The notes beneath the pieces were generated by a model. That model worked only from the letters and a program-made list of their open reading frames with translations. It did not search any database and was not told where the DNA came from. Positions 42,898 to 52,007 of a DNA stretch of 64,000 bases are shown here, piece by piece. The DNA is from Galbibacter mesophilus (GTDB taxonomy: Bacteria > Bacteroidota > Bacteroidia > Flavobacteriales > Flavobacteriaceae), in NCBI RefSeq assembly GCF_023721415.1, contig NZ_JAMQVC010000002.1, positions 930,001-994,000 of the forward strand, given 5' to 3'. The translations under genes and the position numbers were made by a program. The stretch's first letter is position 1; every line of letters starts with the position of its first letter.

Positions 42898-43941
42898 GTG
42901 AAAAAAAACTTTAGAAAAATAGCAAAAGTCACCTTAGTATTGGTGTATTTGGTAATCGTAGCAGGTGCAGTGGTTAGAATGACGGGTAGCGGAATGGGCT
43001 GTCCCGATTGGCCAAAATGTTTTGGATATTACATCCCTCCTACCGAAATTTCGCAACTGGAATGGCAATCAGAACGATCTTTTAAAAAAGGACAAGTAAT
43101 TATCGTAAACGAAACCTTAAAGGTAGCGAAAGAAGATTTTATTACTGGCGCTTCTTATGATGAGTCTCATTGGAATACATATACCAAACACGATTATGCT
43201 AAATTTAATCCCACCCACACCTGGGTTGAATATATCAATAGATTGTTTGGTGCTTTGGCAGGTTTTGCTACTTTAATTTTAGCATTTGCTTCCCTAGGCT
43301 ATCGGAAGAAAAATAAATGGATCCCTATTCTAGCGTGGCTTACCGTATTTGGAATGGGTTTCCAAGCGTGGTTAGGTGCTACCGTGGTGTATTCGGTGTT
43401 GGCACCAGTTAGAATTACGCTTCATATGGTAATGGCATTGATTATTGTAGCCTTTATTTTAATGATAATCCGTTTAACAAAAGACAAAAAGAAGTCGTTT
43501 AAAAATGACAAACTTTTTACCAATTTCTTGATTTTCGCCTTACTTCTAACCCTAGTTCAAATAGTTTTGGGAACACAAGTGCGGCAATTTATAGATGAAC
43601 AGTCTACTGTTTTCGGTGAAGCTGCTAAAAATCAATGGTTATCCAATCCAGAAATCGATTTTTACCTGCACCGCAGTTTATCCATATTGGTGTTTCTTGT
43701 AAATCTTTTTGTATTCTTCAGAAACAAAAAATATGTCTTGGGTTATACCAAAGTAAATTGGGTCATGGCTTTTATCACGTTGGAAATAATTACAGGAATC
43801 GCCATGTACTATTTTCATTTTCCATTTGGCAGTCAGGCGCTACACCTCGTTTTTGCTTCTCTTTTATTTGGAGTTCAATTTTACTTATTGCTAGAGGCCT
43901 ATCAAAATAAGAATATTAAGAAGTTTTCTTCAAAAATCTAA
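42898..43941 (+). CDS. COX15/CtaA family heme A synthase
   Basis: Integral membrane protein of 347 residues with about eight transmembrane helices that oxidises the C8 methyl of heme O to give heme A for cytochrome oxidase. Family marks: VIVAGAVVRMTGSGMGCPDW, PKCFGYYIPP, HTWVEYINRLFGALAGFATL, APVRITLHMVMALIIVAFIL, LHRSLSILVFLVNL and ALHLVFASLLFG, which give the conserved heme-ligand histidines. An in-frame TGA lies one codon upstream of GTG 42898, so GTG is the start. No oxidase subunit genes are in the window. Confidence 0.92.
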   Translation: MKKNFRKIAKVTLVLVYLVIVAGAVVRMTGSGMGCPDWPKCFGYYIPPTEISQLEWQSERSFKKGQVIIVNETLKVAKEDFITGASYDESHWNTYTKHDYAKFNPTHTWVEYINRLFGALAGFATLILAFASLGYRKKNKWIPILAWLTVFGMGFQAWLGATVVYSVLAPVRITLHMVMALIIVAFILMIIRLTKDKKKSFKNDKLFTNFLIFALLLTLVQIVLGTQVRQFIDEQSTVFGEAAKNQWLSNPEIDFYLHRSLSILVFLVNLFVFFRNKKYVLGYTKVNWVMAFITLEIITGIAMYYFHFPFGSQALHLVFASLLFGVQFYLLLEAYQNKNIKKFSSKI

Positions 43942-44061
43942 ACCCATTAACCTGAGTTCGGTTATCAAATTCGTTGTAAAAAAGGTGTCCCTATTTGGGG
44001 GTTGAATACTATTTTCCATCGAATTCTTTGTAACTTGCACCACGCTGAAAAATCAATTGAA

Positions 44062-44571
44062 ATGATCTATAAATTTAGAATAATATTAGACGCTGAAGAA
44101 GACGTATTTAGGGATATTGAAGTGGAAGGAAACAGCACTTTGGAAGATTTTCATAACGCCGTTTCCCAAGCTTTTGGCTTTGATGGAACCGAAATGGCCT
44201 CTTTTTATGTGAGCGACGAAGAATGGAATCAAGGTGAAGAAATTGCTCTTTTTGATATGAGTGAAACCGGTAGCGATGTCCGACTAATGGCTGAAACCTA
44301 CGTAGAAGATTTATTGGATGAAGACAACCGTAATCTTATTTATGTGTACGATTTTTTCAGTATGTGGACGTTCTTTGTAGAATTGGCCGATATGGCTGAA
44401 AAGGAGGATGGAAATACCTATCCAAACTTACTTTATGTTCACGGACAATTACCAGATGCCCCACCCGTTAAAAAATTTGAAGCTGAAGATATTTCTGAAA
44501 ACGATAGCGAAAACGACGGTTTCGACGTAGACAGTTACGACGATTTCGACTTCGATGAACACTGGAATTAG
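44062..44571 (+). CDS. PRiA4_ORF3-like (IS1096 passenger TnpR-type) protein
   Basis: A 169-residue acidic protein: MIYKFRIILDAEEDVFRDIE, STLEDFHNAVSQAFGFDGTE, MASFYVSDEEWNQGEEIALF and LIYVYDFFSMWTFFVELADM. These match the plasmid pRiA4b ORF-3 family fold. The last 30 residues are nearly all Asp, Glu and Ser. Despite the family name there is no transposase or inverted repeat nearby, so this looks like an ordinary chromosomal gene of unknown function. Start chosen at ATG 44062; an ORF extension to 44002 lacks similarity. Confidence 0.82.
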   Translation: MIYKFRIILDAEEDVFRDIEVEGNSTLEDFHNAVSQAFGFDGTEMASFYVSDEEWNQGEEIALFDMSETGSDVRLMAETYVEDLLDEDNRNLIYVYDFFSMWTFFVELADMAEKEDGNTYPNLLYVHGQLPDAPPVKKFEAEDISENDSENDGFDVDSYDDFDFDEHWN

Positions 44572-44657
44572 TAAAGCTTGAGGTATCAGCCTCGTGGTTA
44601 GAAGTAAACGAAACTTTTAACCTTTCACTTTTTAACTTATTAACTCATAACTTTAGA

Positions 44658-45716
44658 ATGATCAATTTATATCCCACTCAAATTGAAAGCTTATCCATTC
44701 ACAGAATTGGAAACAAAAGCAAAGAAGAAGGCACTTTCTTTTCTGAAGAGCCATACCGATTGAATGATGAAATAACGGGACTATTAAAAGAGTATTTCTT
44801 TAAGCCTTTCCGCGAAAAAGAAGAAAATTACTATCGTTTCGATCACGAAGTAGATTTGGAATACAATGAATTATATGCCATGGCTTCAGAAATTTTTGAA
44901 GACCCAACCAGCGTTCACAAAGTTTCCAAGAGCATTGCTACCCATTTATACGATCAGTCCAATCACCCTCACATCAAAAGCGGAGAAGTTTATGTGGCTT
45001 ATCTAACGGATGTAAACTTGGACAATGAAAAAATAAATGCCATCGGTATCTTTAAATCGGAATTGAAGCATGATTTTTTAGAGTTTGAAGAAAAAGGAAC
45101 CAATTTAGAAATACTTATCCGTCAAGGGATAAACATTAATAAGCTTGATAAAGGATGTTTGATTTTTAATACGAATAAAGAAGAAGGATTTAAAATTCTT
45201 TCGGTGGACAGCAACCGCTACGATACGAAATATTGGTTGGAAAACTTCATGAGTGTTGACGCACTTACGGATGAAACTTACTTCACAAAAAAATACTTGA
45301 AATTCTGTCAAGATTTCGCAAAAGACGTGGTGTTGCCTGCTGAAGACAAAAAAGAAGAGGTGATGTTCATGAACCGCGCCGTTAATCATTTTGCAAGTAA
45401 CGACGATTTCGAAGAGACCAGTTTCTTAAATGAAGTAATGGAAAATCCAGCACTAATCCCAGAATTTAAGAACTACAAAACCGAAAAGGGACCAAAATAT
45501 AGTATTGAAGATGTTTCTTCCTTTCCAATTGCAAATAAAGCAGTTTCTGACGCCCGGAAAAAAATTAAGAACGTGATTAATTTGGATACAAACATTCAAA
45601 TTAAAATGGATTTCATCAATCCAGAATCTGCTGAAAAGTTTGTTGAAAAAGGATGGGACGAAGAAAAGCAAATGTATTATTATTTGGTGTATTTCAACAA
45701 AGAACAGAAAAGCTAA
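44658..45716 (+). CDS. Nucleoid-associated protein (NdpA/YejK-like)
   Basis: A soluble 352-residue protein starting MINLYPTQIESLSIHRIGNK, with the family region VYVAYLTDVNLDNEKINAIG, IFKSELKHDFLEFEE, NKLDKGCLIFNTNKEEGFKI, and YWLENFMSVDALTDE. NdpA/YejK proteins associate with the nucleoid in Escherichia coli, but their molecular role is poorly known. It follows the PRiA4-like gene by 86 bp and ends in a strong terminator. Confidence 0.85.
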   Translation: MINLYPTQIESLSIHRIGNKSKEEGTFFSEEPYRLNDEITGLLKEYFFKPFREKEENYYRFDHEVDLEYNELYAMASEIFEDPTSVHKVSKSIATHLYDQSNHPHIKSGEVYVAYLTDVNLDNEKINAIGIFKSELKHDFLEFEEKGTNLEILIRQGININKLDKGCLIFNTNKEEGFKILSVDSNRYDTKYWLENFMSVDALTDETYFTKKYLKFCQDFAKDVVLPAEDKKEEVMFMNRAVNHFASNDDFEETSFLNEVMENPALIPEFKNYKTEKGPKYSIEDVSSFPIANKAVSDARKKIKNVINLDTNIQIKMDFINPESAEKFVEKGWDEEKQMYYYLVYFNKEQKS

Positions 45717-45769
45717 GGCGAATTTTCAATCGAAAAGCCTTCACGAAATACGTTTAAAATTTAATAAGA

Positions 45770-45804
45770 AAAGGGACTGTCCAATAAAGTACGGTCCCTT
45801 TTTT
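45770..45804 (+). terminator. Terminator of the nucleoid-associated protein gene
   Basis: AAAGGGAC (45770-45777) and GTCCCTTT (45794-45801) form an 8-bp stem followed by further Ts. It separates the gene from the convergent cysteine desulfurase, whose stop is at 45832. Confidence 0.85.
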
Positions 45805-45831
45805 ATTTTCATATGTTTTTAATTTCAAAGC

Positions 45832-46980
45832 TTAACTTTCGGCAAACTCTTTTAAGCAACTTACTACATAATCCATTTCTTCTTTCGTGTTGTAGTGCGA
45901 AAATGAGAATCGAACAGATGGCTTTTGCGAATCTTCTTCACTTAAAATTTCATTCAAAACATGAGATCCTGCTGAGCTTCCACTTTGGCAAGCACTCCCT
46001 TTTGAACAAGCAATTCCTTTAATATCCAGTTGAAATAAAAGTAAAGCACCTTTTTCTGCTGAAAGCGGCAAACAAGCATTTACCAAGGTGTAGGTACTTT
46101 TCTCCATATTTCCACAAGTACCATTAAATTTTACGCCTGGAAGCGCTTTTTCCAGTTCTTGCATAAAATATTCCTTCAACTCAGTTACATAAGCACGCTC
46201 TTTTTCTAAATTATCGTATGCGGAAATAAAAGCCTCTTCCAAGCCCACAATATTATGAAAAGGCTCCGTTCCAGCTCTAAAGCCACGTTCTTGTTCACCT
46301 CCACAAATCATTTGTTTGATTGGAATATTTTTTCGTATAAATGCAAATCCAATTCCCTTTGGTCCATGAAATTTATGTGCCGCTGCGGTTAAGAAATCGG
46401 CTTTCGTTTTTTGTACATCCCATTCCCAGTGCCCGATAGACTGCACCGTGTCGGAATGAAAAAGAGCATCGTATTCCTTGCATTTATCGGCAAATGCATC
46501 AATATCTATCATGTTTCCAATCTCATTGTTCACATGCATTAAACTTACCAATGTCTTTTCTGGATTATTCTTCAGCAAATCTTCAAGGCTTTCCAAACTG
46601 GGTGTTCCACATTCATTTAAATCAACGTAAGAAACCTTTATATCATATTCCTTTTCCAACTGCTCCACGGTATGCAGAACAGCATGGTGCTCGATTTTGG
46701 AAGTAATTAAGTTCTTAACCTTTAAATCCCTTACCCCACAGCGTAAAATCATATTATCGGCCTCGGTTCCACCAGAGGTAAAAATAATTTCTGACGGACT
46801 AGCATTCAGTTGTTTTGCTATGGTTTTTCTTGCCTTTTCTATCTGGGTTTTTGCCGATCTTCCAAAACTATGTGTGGACGACGGATTTCCATAAAAATTC
46901 GCCAAAGCATCTTGCATTTTAGCGATTACCCCTTCTCTCACCTGCGTTGTAGCAGCACTATCTAAATACACTTTTTGCAT
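45832..46980 (-). CDS. Cysteine desulfurase (NifS/IscS type)
   Basis: PLP enzyme that takes sulfur from cysteine for Fe-S clusters and thiolation. Features: YLDSAATTQVREGVIAKMQD, NPSSTHSFGRSA, FTSGGTEADNMIL, SKIEHHAVLHTVEQLE, LVSLMHVNNEIGNM, the PLP Lys in AAAHKFHGPKGIG, FRAGTEPFHNIVGL and the mobile catalytic-Cys loop KGSACQSGSSAGSHVL. 382 residues. It stands alone, with no iscU or suf genes nearby. Confidence 0.94.
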   Translation of the reverse strand: MQKVYLDSAATTQVREGVIAKMQDALANFYGNPSSTHSFGRSAKTQIEKARKTIAKQLNASPSEIIFTSGGTEADNMILRCGVRDLKVKNLITSKIEHHAVLHTVEQLEKEYDIKVSYVDLNECGTPSLESLEDLLKNNPEKTLVSLMHVNNEIGNMIDIDAFADKCKEYDALFHSDTVQSIGHWEWDVQKTKADFLTAAAHKFHGPKGIGFAFIRKNIPIKQMICGGEQERGFRAGTEPFHNIVGLEEAFISAYDNLEKERAYVTELKEYFMQELEKALPGVKFNGTCGNMEKSTYTLVNACLPLSAEKGALLLFQLDIKGIACSKGSACQSGSSAGSHVLNEILSEEDSQKPSVRFSFSHYNTKEEMDYVVSCLKEFAES

Positions 46981-46984
46981 GCCG

Positions 46985-47015
46985 CAAAAGTACTTTTATT
47001 TAAAATTATTCACAA
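46985..47015 (-). promoter_or_regulatory. Promoter of the cysteine desulfurase gene, probably leaderless
   Basis: Minus strand: TTG (47013-47015), 20 bases, TACTTTTG (46985-46992). The -7 box ends only four bases before the ATG (46980-46978). Transcription from it would begin at or within a few bases of the start codon. Confidence 0.6.
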
Positions 47016-47072
47016 TAAATTTCGTTATAACTTAGTATGTTTTACATTTGTTTAAGATTTAAAATTCTAGGG

Positions 47073-47984
47073 ATGCGAAGAATATTCTTTTTTGGATTGT
47101 TGATGTTTTTATTGGGGTGTGATGATGGTGACTTTATCATTGAACAACTCGATTTTGATGAAACCGATGTTCAAGAACCTTGCTTGGATGGCACCGTTAC
47201 ACTATTCAAAATTTCTGAAGCAAAAAACGAGGCTTTAATAATTCAACTAGCTCCCAATTCTGTTGACTTTACCGAGGTAGAGGTCTTAGAATTCCCAATA
47301 AACAACAACACCAATAAGGTTTTATACCGAATTTTAGATAACGAAGTGACTCCAGCTTACTTTTGTCAAAGCGTACCGCCTACTTCCCCGTTGGTTACTG
47401 AAGAATGGTATTCCCCCAGTGGAACGATTAGGATTACCACGACAAAAGAAGATGATGATCTGGACGGAATTCCTTCGGAACAGGAAGGCATGGTTTTGAA
47501 TGAAGATGGCACGGTAAACATGGAAGCTTCGCGAGATAGTGATGGTGATGGTTTTCCAGATTACATAGATCCAGATGATGATGACGACCGCATACCAACA
47601 ATTGATGAAATAGACAATACAGATCCTACCAATATTGTTTTTACCAACACCGATGGGGACGACCTCCCGAATTATCTAGATAATGACGATGATAATGATG
47701 GCGTTTTAACCATTGATGAAGATTTAGGTGGAGACGGAAATCCGGCCAATGACACAACGGACATCGATGGTGAAAAAATTCCTAATTATTTAACGCCCAT
47801 TGCAAATACAGAAACTACAAAAAAATCTACTCGTAGAAAAAATGTTTACCAATCTATTTATACAAGTGTTATTGAGATTGTAGATGGTTTTAAACTACAA
47901 AATGAAAACCAAGAAATTAAATTTGATGTAGAAACGTACTTATTTGGTACCGTAGAAACCCCAATAAAACAAGAAGAAAAATAA
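47073..47984 (+). CDS. Lipoprotein with Asp-rich calcium-binding repeats
   Basis: A predicted lipoprotein of about 303 residues: the signal MRRIFFFGLLMFLLGC has Cys16 in the lipobox. The first half is not recognised. The second half has thrombospondin type 3/EF-like D-x-D-x-D-G motifs (SRDSDGDGFPDYIDPDDDDD, TNTDGDDLPNYLDNDDDNDG, TTDIDGEKIPNYL), typical calcium-binding spacers of surface proteins in this phylum. A basic stretch KKSTRRKN follows. The frame opens at 47037, but ATG 47073 gives the proper signal. Likely on the outer membrane; function unknown. Confidence 0.8.
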   Translation: MRRIFFFGLLMFLLGCDDGDFIIEQLDFDETDVQEPCLDGTVTLFKISEAKNEALIIQLAPNSVDFTEVEVLEFPINNNTNKVLYRILDNEVTPAYFCQSVPPTSPLVTEEWYSPSGTIRITTTKEDDDLDGIPSEQEGMVLNEDGTVNMEASRDSDGDGFPDYIDPDDDDDRIPTIDEIDNTDPTNIVFTNTDGDDLPNYLDNDDDNDGVLTIDEDLGGDGNPANDTTDIDGEKIPNYLTPIANTETTKKSTRRKNVYQSIYTSVIEIVDGFKLQNENQEIKFDVETYLFGTVETPIKQEEK

Positions 47985-48027
47985 TTTTCCAGGAAATTTA
48001 AATCTATTTGCCCATAAACTTAACTAT

Positions 48028-48573
48028 TTAGTTATTGGCATTTTGATAAATATAAACTTCCGTAGCGCCCAAACCGTAAGTTTTGTAATCGGCGTCGTAG
48101 AAGGTTACGTTATCGTAACGACCAAAAAGGTATTCCAATTCGGTTTTTAGGACCCCTTGCCCTACTCCGTGGATAAATACAATTTTCTGTATACGCTTCT
48201 CGATGGCAAATTCCAATTTATGCTTCGCCGTATCCATTTGAAGGTTAAGCATATCAAAATTGGTCATTCCACGGGTTGATTCGGTAAGTTTATGAATATG
48301 GAGATCAACCTCCATTGGCGGCACCACTTTCTCCATTTTAGGCGATTTTTTCTTTTGTTTTATGCCTTGTTGCTTTTCTTTCACAGCTTTTGCCACGTCA
48401 AAATTTGAAACCTTCATAGCATCACCCTTTATTTTTACGAGTTCGGTCTCTAAAAACGACATTTCAAAACCGTCTTCCGTAGCAACTAGAACAGAAGTTC
48501 CGCTAACCTTTAAAACTGTACCTTTTATTGCATCATCCAGTACTTCTATGGAATCCCCTACTTGAAATTTCAT
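48028..48573 (-). CDS. Smr-domain protein (MutS2 C-terminal-like)
   Basis: 181 residues. The N-terminal part (FQVGDSIEVLDDAIKGTVLK, VSGTSVLVATEDGFEMSFLE) is a small beta-barrel like that preceding Smr domains in DUF2027/MutS2-type proteins. A basic linker (KQQGIKQKKKSPKMEKV) leads to the Smr domain with PMEVDLHIHKLTESTRGM, LEFAIEKRIQKIVFIHGVGQ, GVLKTELEYLF and the closing GLGATEVYIY. Smr domains are nucleic-acid nickases in some proteins. Which substrate this stand-alone version acts on is unknown. Confidence 0.88.
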   Translation of the reverse strand: MKFQVGDSIEVLDDAIKGTVLKVSGTSVLVATEDGFEMSFLETELVKIKGDAMKVSNFDVAKAVKEKQQGIKQKKKSPKMEKVVPPMEVDLHIHKLTESTRGMTNFDMLNLQMDTAKHKLEFAIEKRIQKIVFIHGVGQGVLKTELEYLFGRYDNVTFYDADYKTYGLGATEVYIYQNANN

Positions 48574-48577
48574 CTTA

Positions 48578-48790
48578 TTAATCTCTTAAGTGGTCGTCCA
48601 AACTTTTTGTATCATCTTTTTTGTCATCTTTTGGATTGTCTTTTACCCAAAGTTGAGTTGATTTATACAAACCATACATCAGTAACACAAAACCTAAAAT
48701 CTTTAAGTACTTATCGTAATCCGATTCATCATTAAAAACAAATATTAGAATAGCCCCCAAAACGATACATAAAAGTGAAAACAACTTCAT
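48578..48790 (-). CDS. Small hypothetical membrane protein
   Basis: About 70 residues: two hydrophobic segments (MKLFSLLCIVLGAILIFVFN, YLKILGFVLLMYGLYKSTQL) and a charged tail rich in Asp and Lys. The open frame extends to a TTG at 48820, but that TTG lies inside a perfect -7 box (TATTTTTG, 48818-48825), so ATG 48790 is the start. It lies 4 bp before the Smr gene and is likely co-transcribed. No family recognised. Confidence 0.65.
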   Translation of the reverse strand: MKLFSLLCIVLGAILIFVFNDESDYDKYLKILGFVLLMYGLYKSTQLWVKDNPKDDKKDDTKSLDDHLRD

Positions 48791-48817
48791 AAATGACTTT
48801 TTTTTATATTTATTCGA

Positions 48818-48825
48818 CAAAAATA
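48818..48825 (-). promoter_or_regulatory. -7 element of the small membrane protein-smr pair
   Basis: TATTTTTG on the minus strand, 27 bases before the ATG at 48790. It overlaps an upstream in-frame TTG and so decides the start. The -33 partner is unclear. Confidence 0.5.
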
Positions 48826-48892
48826 ATACAATGCAGCAAGTTTGATTAAGAAGTTTTTAATAAGTTTACAATACTTAGTGCATTGTTAAATT

Positions 48893-49192
48893 ATGAAGAT
48901 TTTTGGAACAGCATCTGCAGAAGATTATATGCTTCCATGCCTAAACAAAAAGTATTTGGGTTTTGAATGTTTGGGGTGTGGACTACAACGTTCTGTTGCG
49001 CTTCTTTTTCAAGGGGACTTTATTGGTGCTTTTAAAATGTATCCAGCGATTTATCCATTAATTGCTTTAATCGGTTTTCTTATAGCTACTTTGTTTGTTA
49101 ACATAAAACATGTAGAAAAGATTAAAATAATATTAGCTATAACCACAGTGTCTACTATTGTTATCAATTATCTAATCAAAATAATCTTTTAA
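48893..49192 (+). CDS. DUF2752 family small membrane protein
   Basis: 99 residues. The N-terminal segment reads YMLPCLNKKYLGFECLGCGL followed by QRSVALLFQGDFIGAFK, the P-C-x-x-x-x-x-G-x-x-C-x-G-C-G-x-x-R pattern of DUF2752, then two transmembrane segments (IYPLIALIGFLIATLFVNI and the C-terminal IILAITTVSTIVINYLI). Function is unknown. The three cysteines could bind metal or form a disulfide. It is 20 bp upstream of the CCC-motif gene and likely co-transcribed. Confidence 0.85.
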   Translation: MKIFGTASAEDYMLPCLNKKYLGFECLGCGLQRSVALLFQGDFIGAFKMYPAIYPLIALIGFLIATLFVNIKHVEKIKIILAITTVSTIVINYLIKIIF

Positions 49193-49212
49193 TCCTAATC
49201 AACTTAAAAATT

Positions 49213-49548
49213 ATGGAAGAACAAAAATTACCTAATTCAACTTTAATTATCATACTGGCCATAGGGAGCTATTTAATTTGCTGTTTTTATGGTGTAGGTA
49301 TCATTCCGGCTATTATTGCATTGGTATTAGCGAATAAAGCTAAGAAAACCTACCTATTGGATCCAGCTGCCTATTCTAATTACAATACCATTAAAACTGG
49401 TAGAATTCTTGCTATTATTGGTATTATTTTAAATATACTGATGATTGCTTTTATGGTTTGGGCCATTATAGCCATAGGCTGGGAAGTAATTATGAGTAAC
49501 GATCAAGAATTAATTCAAGAACGAATGAATGAGCTTTTTGAGGAGTAA
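49213..49548 (+). CDS. CCC-motif-type membrane protein (DUF4190-like)
   Basis: 111 residues with two transmembrane segments: LPNSTLIIILAIGSYLICCF, GVGIIPAIIALVLANKAKKT and RILAIIGIILNILMIAFMVW. The I-C-C-F in the first segment corresponds to the cysteine motif after which the flavobacterial family is named. DUF2752 and this family are often neighbours, as here. Function unknown. Confidence 0.8.
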   Translation: MEEQKLPNSTLIIILAIGSYLICCFYGVGIIPAIIALVLANKAKKTYLLDPAAYSNYNTIKTGRILAIIGIILNILMIAFMVWAIIAIGWEVIMSNDQELIQERMNELFEE

Positions 49549-49573
49549 TTCAGTACAATCCTATAAACTCAAA

Positions 49574-49600
49574 ATGCCCGCTACCGCGGGCATTTTTTTT
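49574..49600 (+). terminator. Terminator after the CCC-motif gene, possibly bidirectional
   Basis: ATGCCCGC (49574-49581), loop TACC, GCGGGCAT (49586-49593), then seven Ts. On the minus strand the same stem is followed by TTTGAG and lies 18 bases after the rocD stop, so it may end both transcripts. Confidence 0.9.
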
Positions 49601-49617
49601 AATTCTAACTATCGAAT

Positions 49618-50862
49618 TTACTTTTCAAAATCTTTTAAAGTCTTCGTTATAATCGAAACACAATCCAACAATTGTTCTTCCGTCATAACCAAAGGCGGTG
49701 CAAAACGGATGATATTACCATGAGTTGGTTTCGCTAAAAGTCCGTTTTCCTTCAACGCCATACAGATATCCCAAGCGGTAGAACTATTTTCACTATCATT
49801 GATCACAATGGCATTTAACAGTCCTTTTCCACGAACTAGGCTTACTATATTACTATTTTCAATATATTTTTGAAGCTCGCTACGGAATTTTTGTCCGAGT
49901 TTCTCAGCATTTTCGGCTAAGTTTTCATCTCTAACTACTTCCAATGCTTCGGTGGCTACTGCAGCGGCTACTGGATTTCCGCCAAAAGTACTTCCGTGTT
50001 GTCCTGGCTTGATAACATTCATTACCTCGTTATCTGCCAATACAGCACTCACAGGATATACCCCGCCACTAATTGCTTTCCCGAGGATTAGCATATCTGG
50101 CTTTATATCTTCATGATCAATTGCCAACAATTTTCCTGTTCTGGCAATACCGGTTTGAATTTCATCAGCAATGAATAAAACACCGTATTGCTTACACAGC
50201 TCTCTTGCTTTGGTTAAATAACCTTCTGAAGGCACATAAACACCCGCTTCACCTTGAATAGGTTCTACCAAGAAACCAGCGATGTTATCGTTTTCCTTCA
50301 ATGTTTTTTCCAAAGCTTCCGTATTATCGTAAGGGATTTTCAAAAATCCTGGGGTGTACGGACCGAAATTTTTCCGTGCTCCCTCATCATTGGAAAAAGA
50401 AATAATTGTTGTTGTTCTTCCGTGGAAATTATTTTCACAAACTACAATTTGTGCTTCTTGCTCTTTAATTCCCTTCTTCTCGTAAGCCCACTTTCTACAA
50501 ATTTTAATTGCGGTTTCTACAGCTTCAGCCCCTGTATTCATGGGCAAAAGTTTGTCAAAACCGAAATAAGAAGTAGCATACTGCTCAAATTTCCCCAACA
50601 TATCGTTGTGAAACGCACGGGATGTTAAAGTTAAGGTCTTTGCCTGTTCTATCATTGCATTTACGATACGCGGATTGCAATGCCCTTGATTTACTGCGGA
50701 ATAAGCTGATAAAAAATCGTAATACTTTTTACCTTCTACATCCCACATGTACACACCTTCTCCTCGGCTTAACACAACCGGTAATGGGTGATAATTATGC
50801 GCACCGTACTTGTCTTCTAATGCTATCGCATCTTTTGAAGTTAATTTTTCCAAAACTGCCAT
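49618..50862 (-). CDS. rocD: Ornithine--oxo-acid transaminase
   Basis: PLP enzyme that converts ornithine and 2-oxoglutarate to glutamate-5-semialdehyde and glutamate. Class III aminotransferase marks: YKYYDFL-like [84 protein letters not shown], the PLP Lys in LGKAISGG and [20 protein letters not shown]. 414 residues. Stands alone. Confidence 0.94.
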   Translation of the reverse strand: MAVLEKLTSKDAIALEDKYGAHNYHPLPVVLSRGEGVYMWDVEGKKYYDFLSAYSAVNQGHCNPRIVNAMIEQAKTLTLTSRAFHNDMLGKFEQYATSYFGFDKLLPMNTGAEAVETAIKICRKWAYEKKGIKEQEAQIVVCENNFHGRTTTIISFSNDEGARKNFGPYTPGFLKIPYDNTEALEKTLKENDNIAGFLVEPIQGEAGVYVPSEGYLTKARELCKQYGVLFIADEIQTGIARTGKLLAIDHEDIKPDMLILGKAISGGVYPVSAVLADNEVMNVIKPGQHGSTFGGNPVAAAVATEALEVVRDENLAENAEKLGQKFRSELQKYIENSNIVSLVRGKGLLNAIVINDSENSSTAWDICMALKENGLLAKPTHGNIIRFAPPLVMTEEQLLDCVSIITKTLKDFEK

Positions 50863-51134
50863 TCTGAAATTGAAATTTAAATTGTGATACTTTACAATTC
50901 CTTCTTACGGAGAGAAATCATCCATGCAGTGTGGCGAAAGTACAAAATATTTAGACCAAGTTCAAAAGATAGCGGTAAAGGATTACTAATCAGTTATCTC
51001 GAAGCAAACCTACAACATCCATAGTCGGAATCGCAAGGCATTCTGACTAAAAATTGTTTACTTCATTTCGATGCAGAACTGTCCGAAACCTACCCACTTA
51101 AAATATGTAAGACAGGTTGAACCCAAAATGAGGG
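50863..51134. other. Gap between AIM24-like gene and rocD
   Basis: No coding signal. TAGTCGGAAT (51022-51031) and ATTCTGACTA (51040-51049) form a 10-bp stem with one mismatch. AACCC/GGGTT (51120-51136) overlaps the AIM24-like stop. No consensus promoter for rocD was found. Confidence 0.4.
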
Positions 51135-51935
51135 TTAAAATCTGTTATCGCCGTCTAAAATATCGCCCAAGCCACCTAATATACTGCCTTCTCCTTTATC
51201 TTTTCCTCCTTGTTGGGGTGCGGCTGCAAATACCCTACTTGCTAAACGACTAAATGGTAACGATTGAATATATACTACGCCGGGGCCGGTAAGAGAGGCA
51301 AAAAACAATCCTTCTCCTCCGAAAACAGTATTCTTTATACCGCCAACAAATTGAATATCGTAATCAACATTTTGAGTGAAACCTACAATACAACCGGTGT
51401 CTACTTTTAAAACTTCTCCTGCAGCCAGTTCCTTTCTTGCCAATGTTCCACCGGCATGCACAAAAGCCATTCCGTCTCCTTCCAGTTTTTGCATGATAAA
51501 TCCTTCCCCTCCAAAAAAGCCACGGCCAAGTCTTCTAGAAAACTCAATACCAATAGAAACTCCTTGGGCTGCGCAGAGAAAAGCATCTTTCTGACAAATA
51601 AATTTCCCTCCGTATTTGGTGAGGTCAATAGGAATGATTTTACCTGGATACGGGGAAGCAAAGCTTACTTTACGTTTCCCAGCATCGGTGTTTAAAAAAG
51701 CAGTCATGAAAAGACTTTCACCGGTAAGTAATCTTTTTCCTGCTGAAAAAAGTTTACCTAAAACGCCTCTTTCCTGATTGGAACCATCTCCAAAAATAGT
51801 ATCCATTTGGAGTCCGCTATCCATCATCATAAAACTTCCGGCTTCTGCCACAACTGCTTCGCGGGGGTCTAATTCAATCTCTACATATTGCATTTCTTCC
51901 CCGAAGATTTGGTAATCTATTTCATGTGCTGTCAT
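51135..51935 (-). CDS. AIM24/TIGR00266 family protein
   Basis: 266 residues, beta-rich: IDYQIFGEEMQYVEIELDPR, EAVVAEAGSFMMMDSGLQMD, IIPIDLTKYGGKFICQKDAF, and GGEGFIMQKLEGDGMAFVHA with the repeated G-G-E-G glycine clusters. The family is related to the mitochondrial protein AIM24. Its bacterial function is unknown. The tail is rich in Gly and Lys. It stands alone. Confidence 0.88.
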   Translation of the reverse strand: MTAHEIDYQIFGEEMQYVEIELDPREAVVAEAGSFMMMDSGLQMDTIFGDGSNQERGVLGKLFSAGKRLLTGESLFMTAFLNTDAGKRKVSFASPYPGKIIPIDLTKYGGKFICQKDAFLCAAQGVSIGIEFSRRLGRGFFGGEGFIMQKLEGDGMAFVHAGGTLARKELAAGEVLKVDTGCIVGFTQNVDYDIQFVGGIKNTVFGGEGLFFASLTGPGVVYIQSLPFSRLASRVFAAAPQQGGKDKGEGSILGGLGDILDGDNRF

Positions 51936-52007
51936 ATTTCTTTTTGTTGGTTTATTATATGACTGAAATTATAGAAAAATGTTACAGTTTTTTTTGATGA
52001 TTGAAGG

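Noticed and set aside
44062-44571. Insertion-sequence passenger gene as a sign of a mobile element
   Set aside because: The family name mentions IS1096, but no transposase, inverted repeats or composition change lie nearby.
51022-51049. Terminator for rocD or the AIM24-like gene
   Set aside because: The stem lies upstream of rocD and has no T-run in the direction of the AIM24-like transcript.
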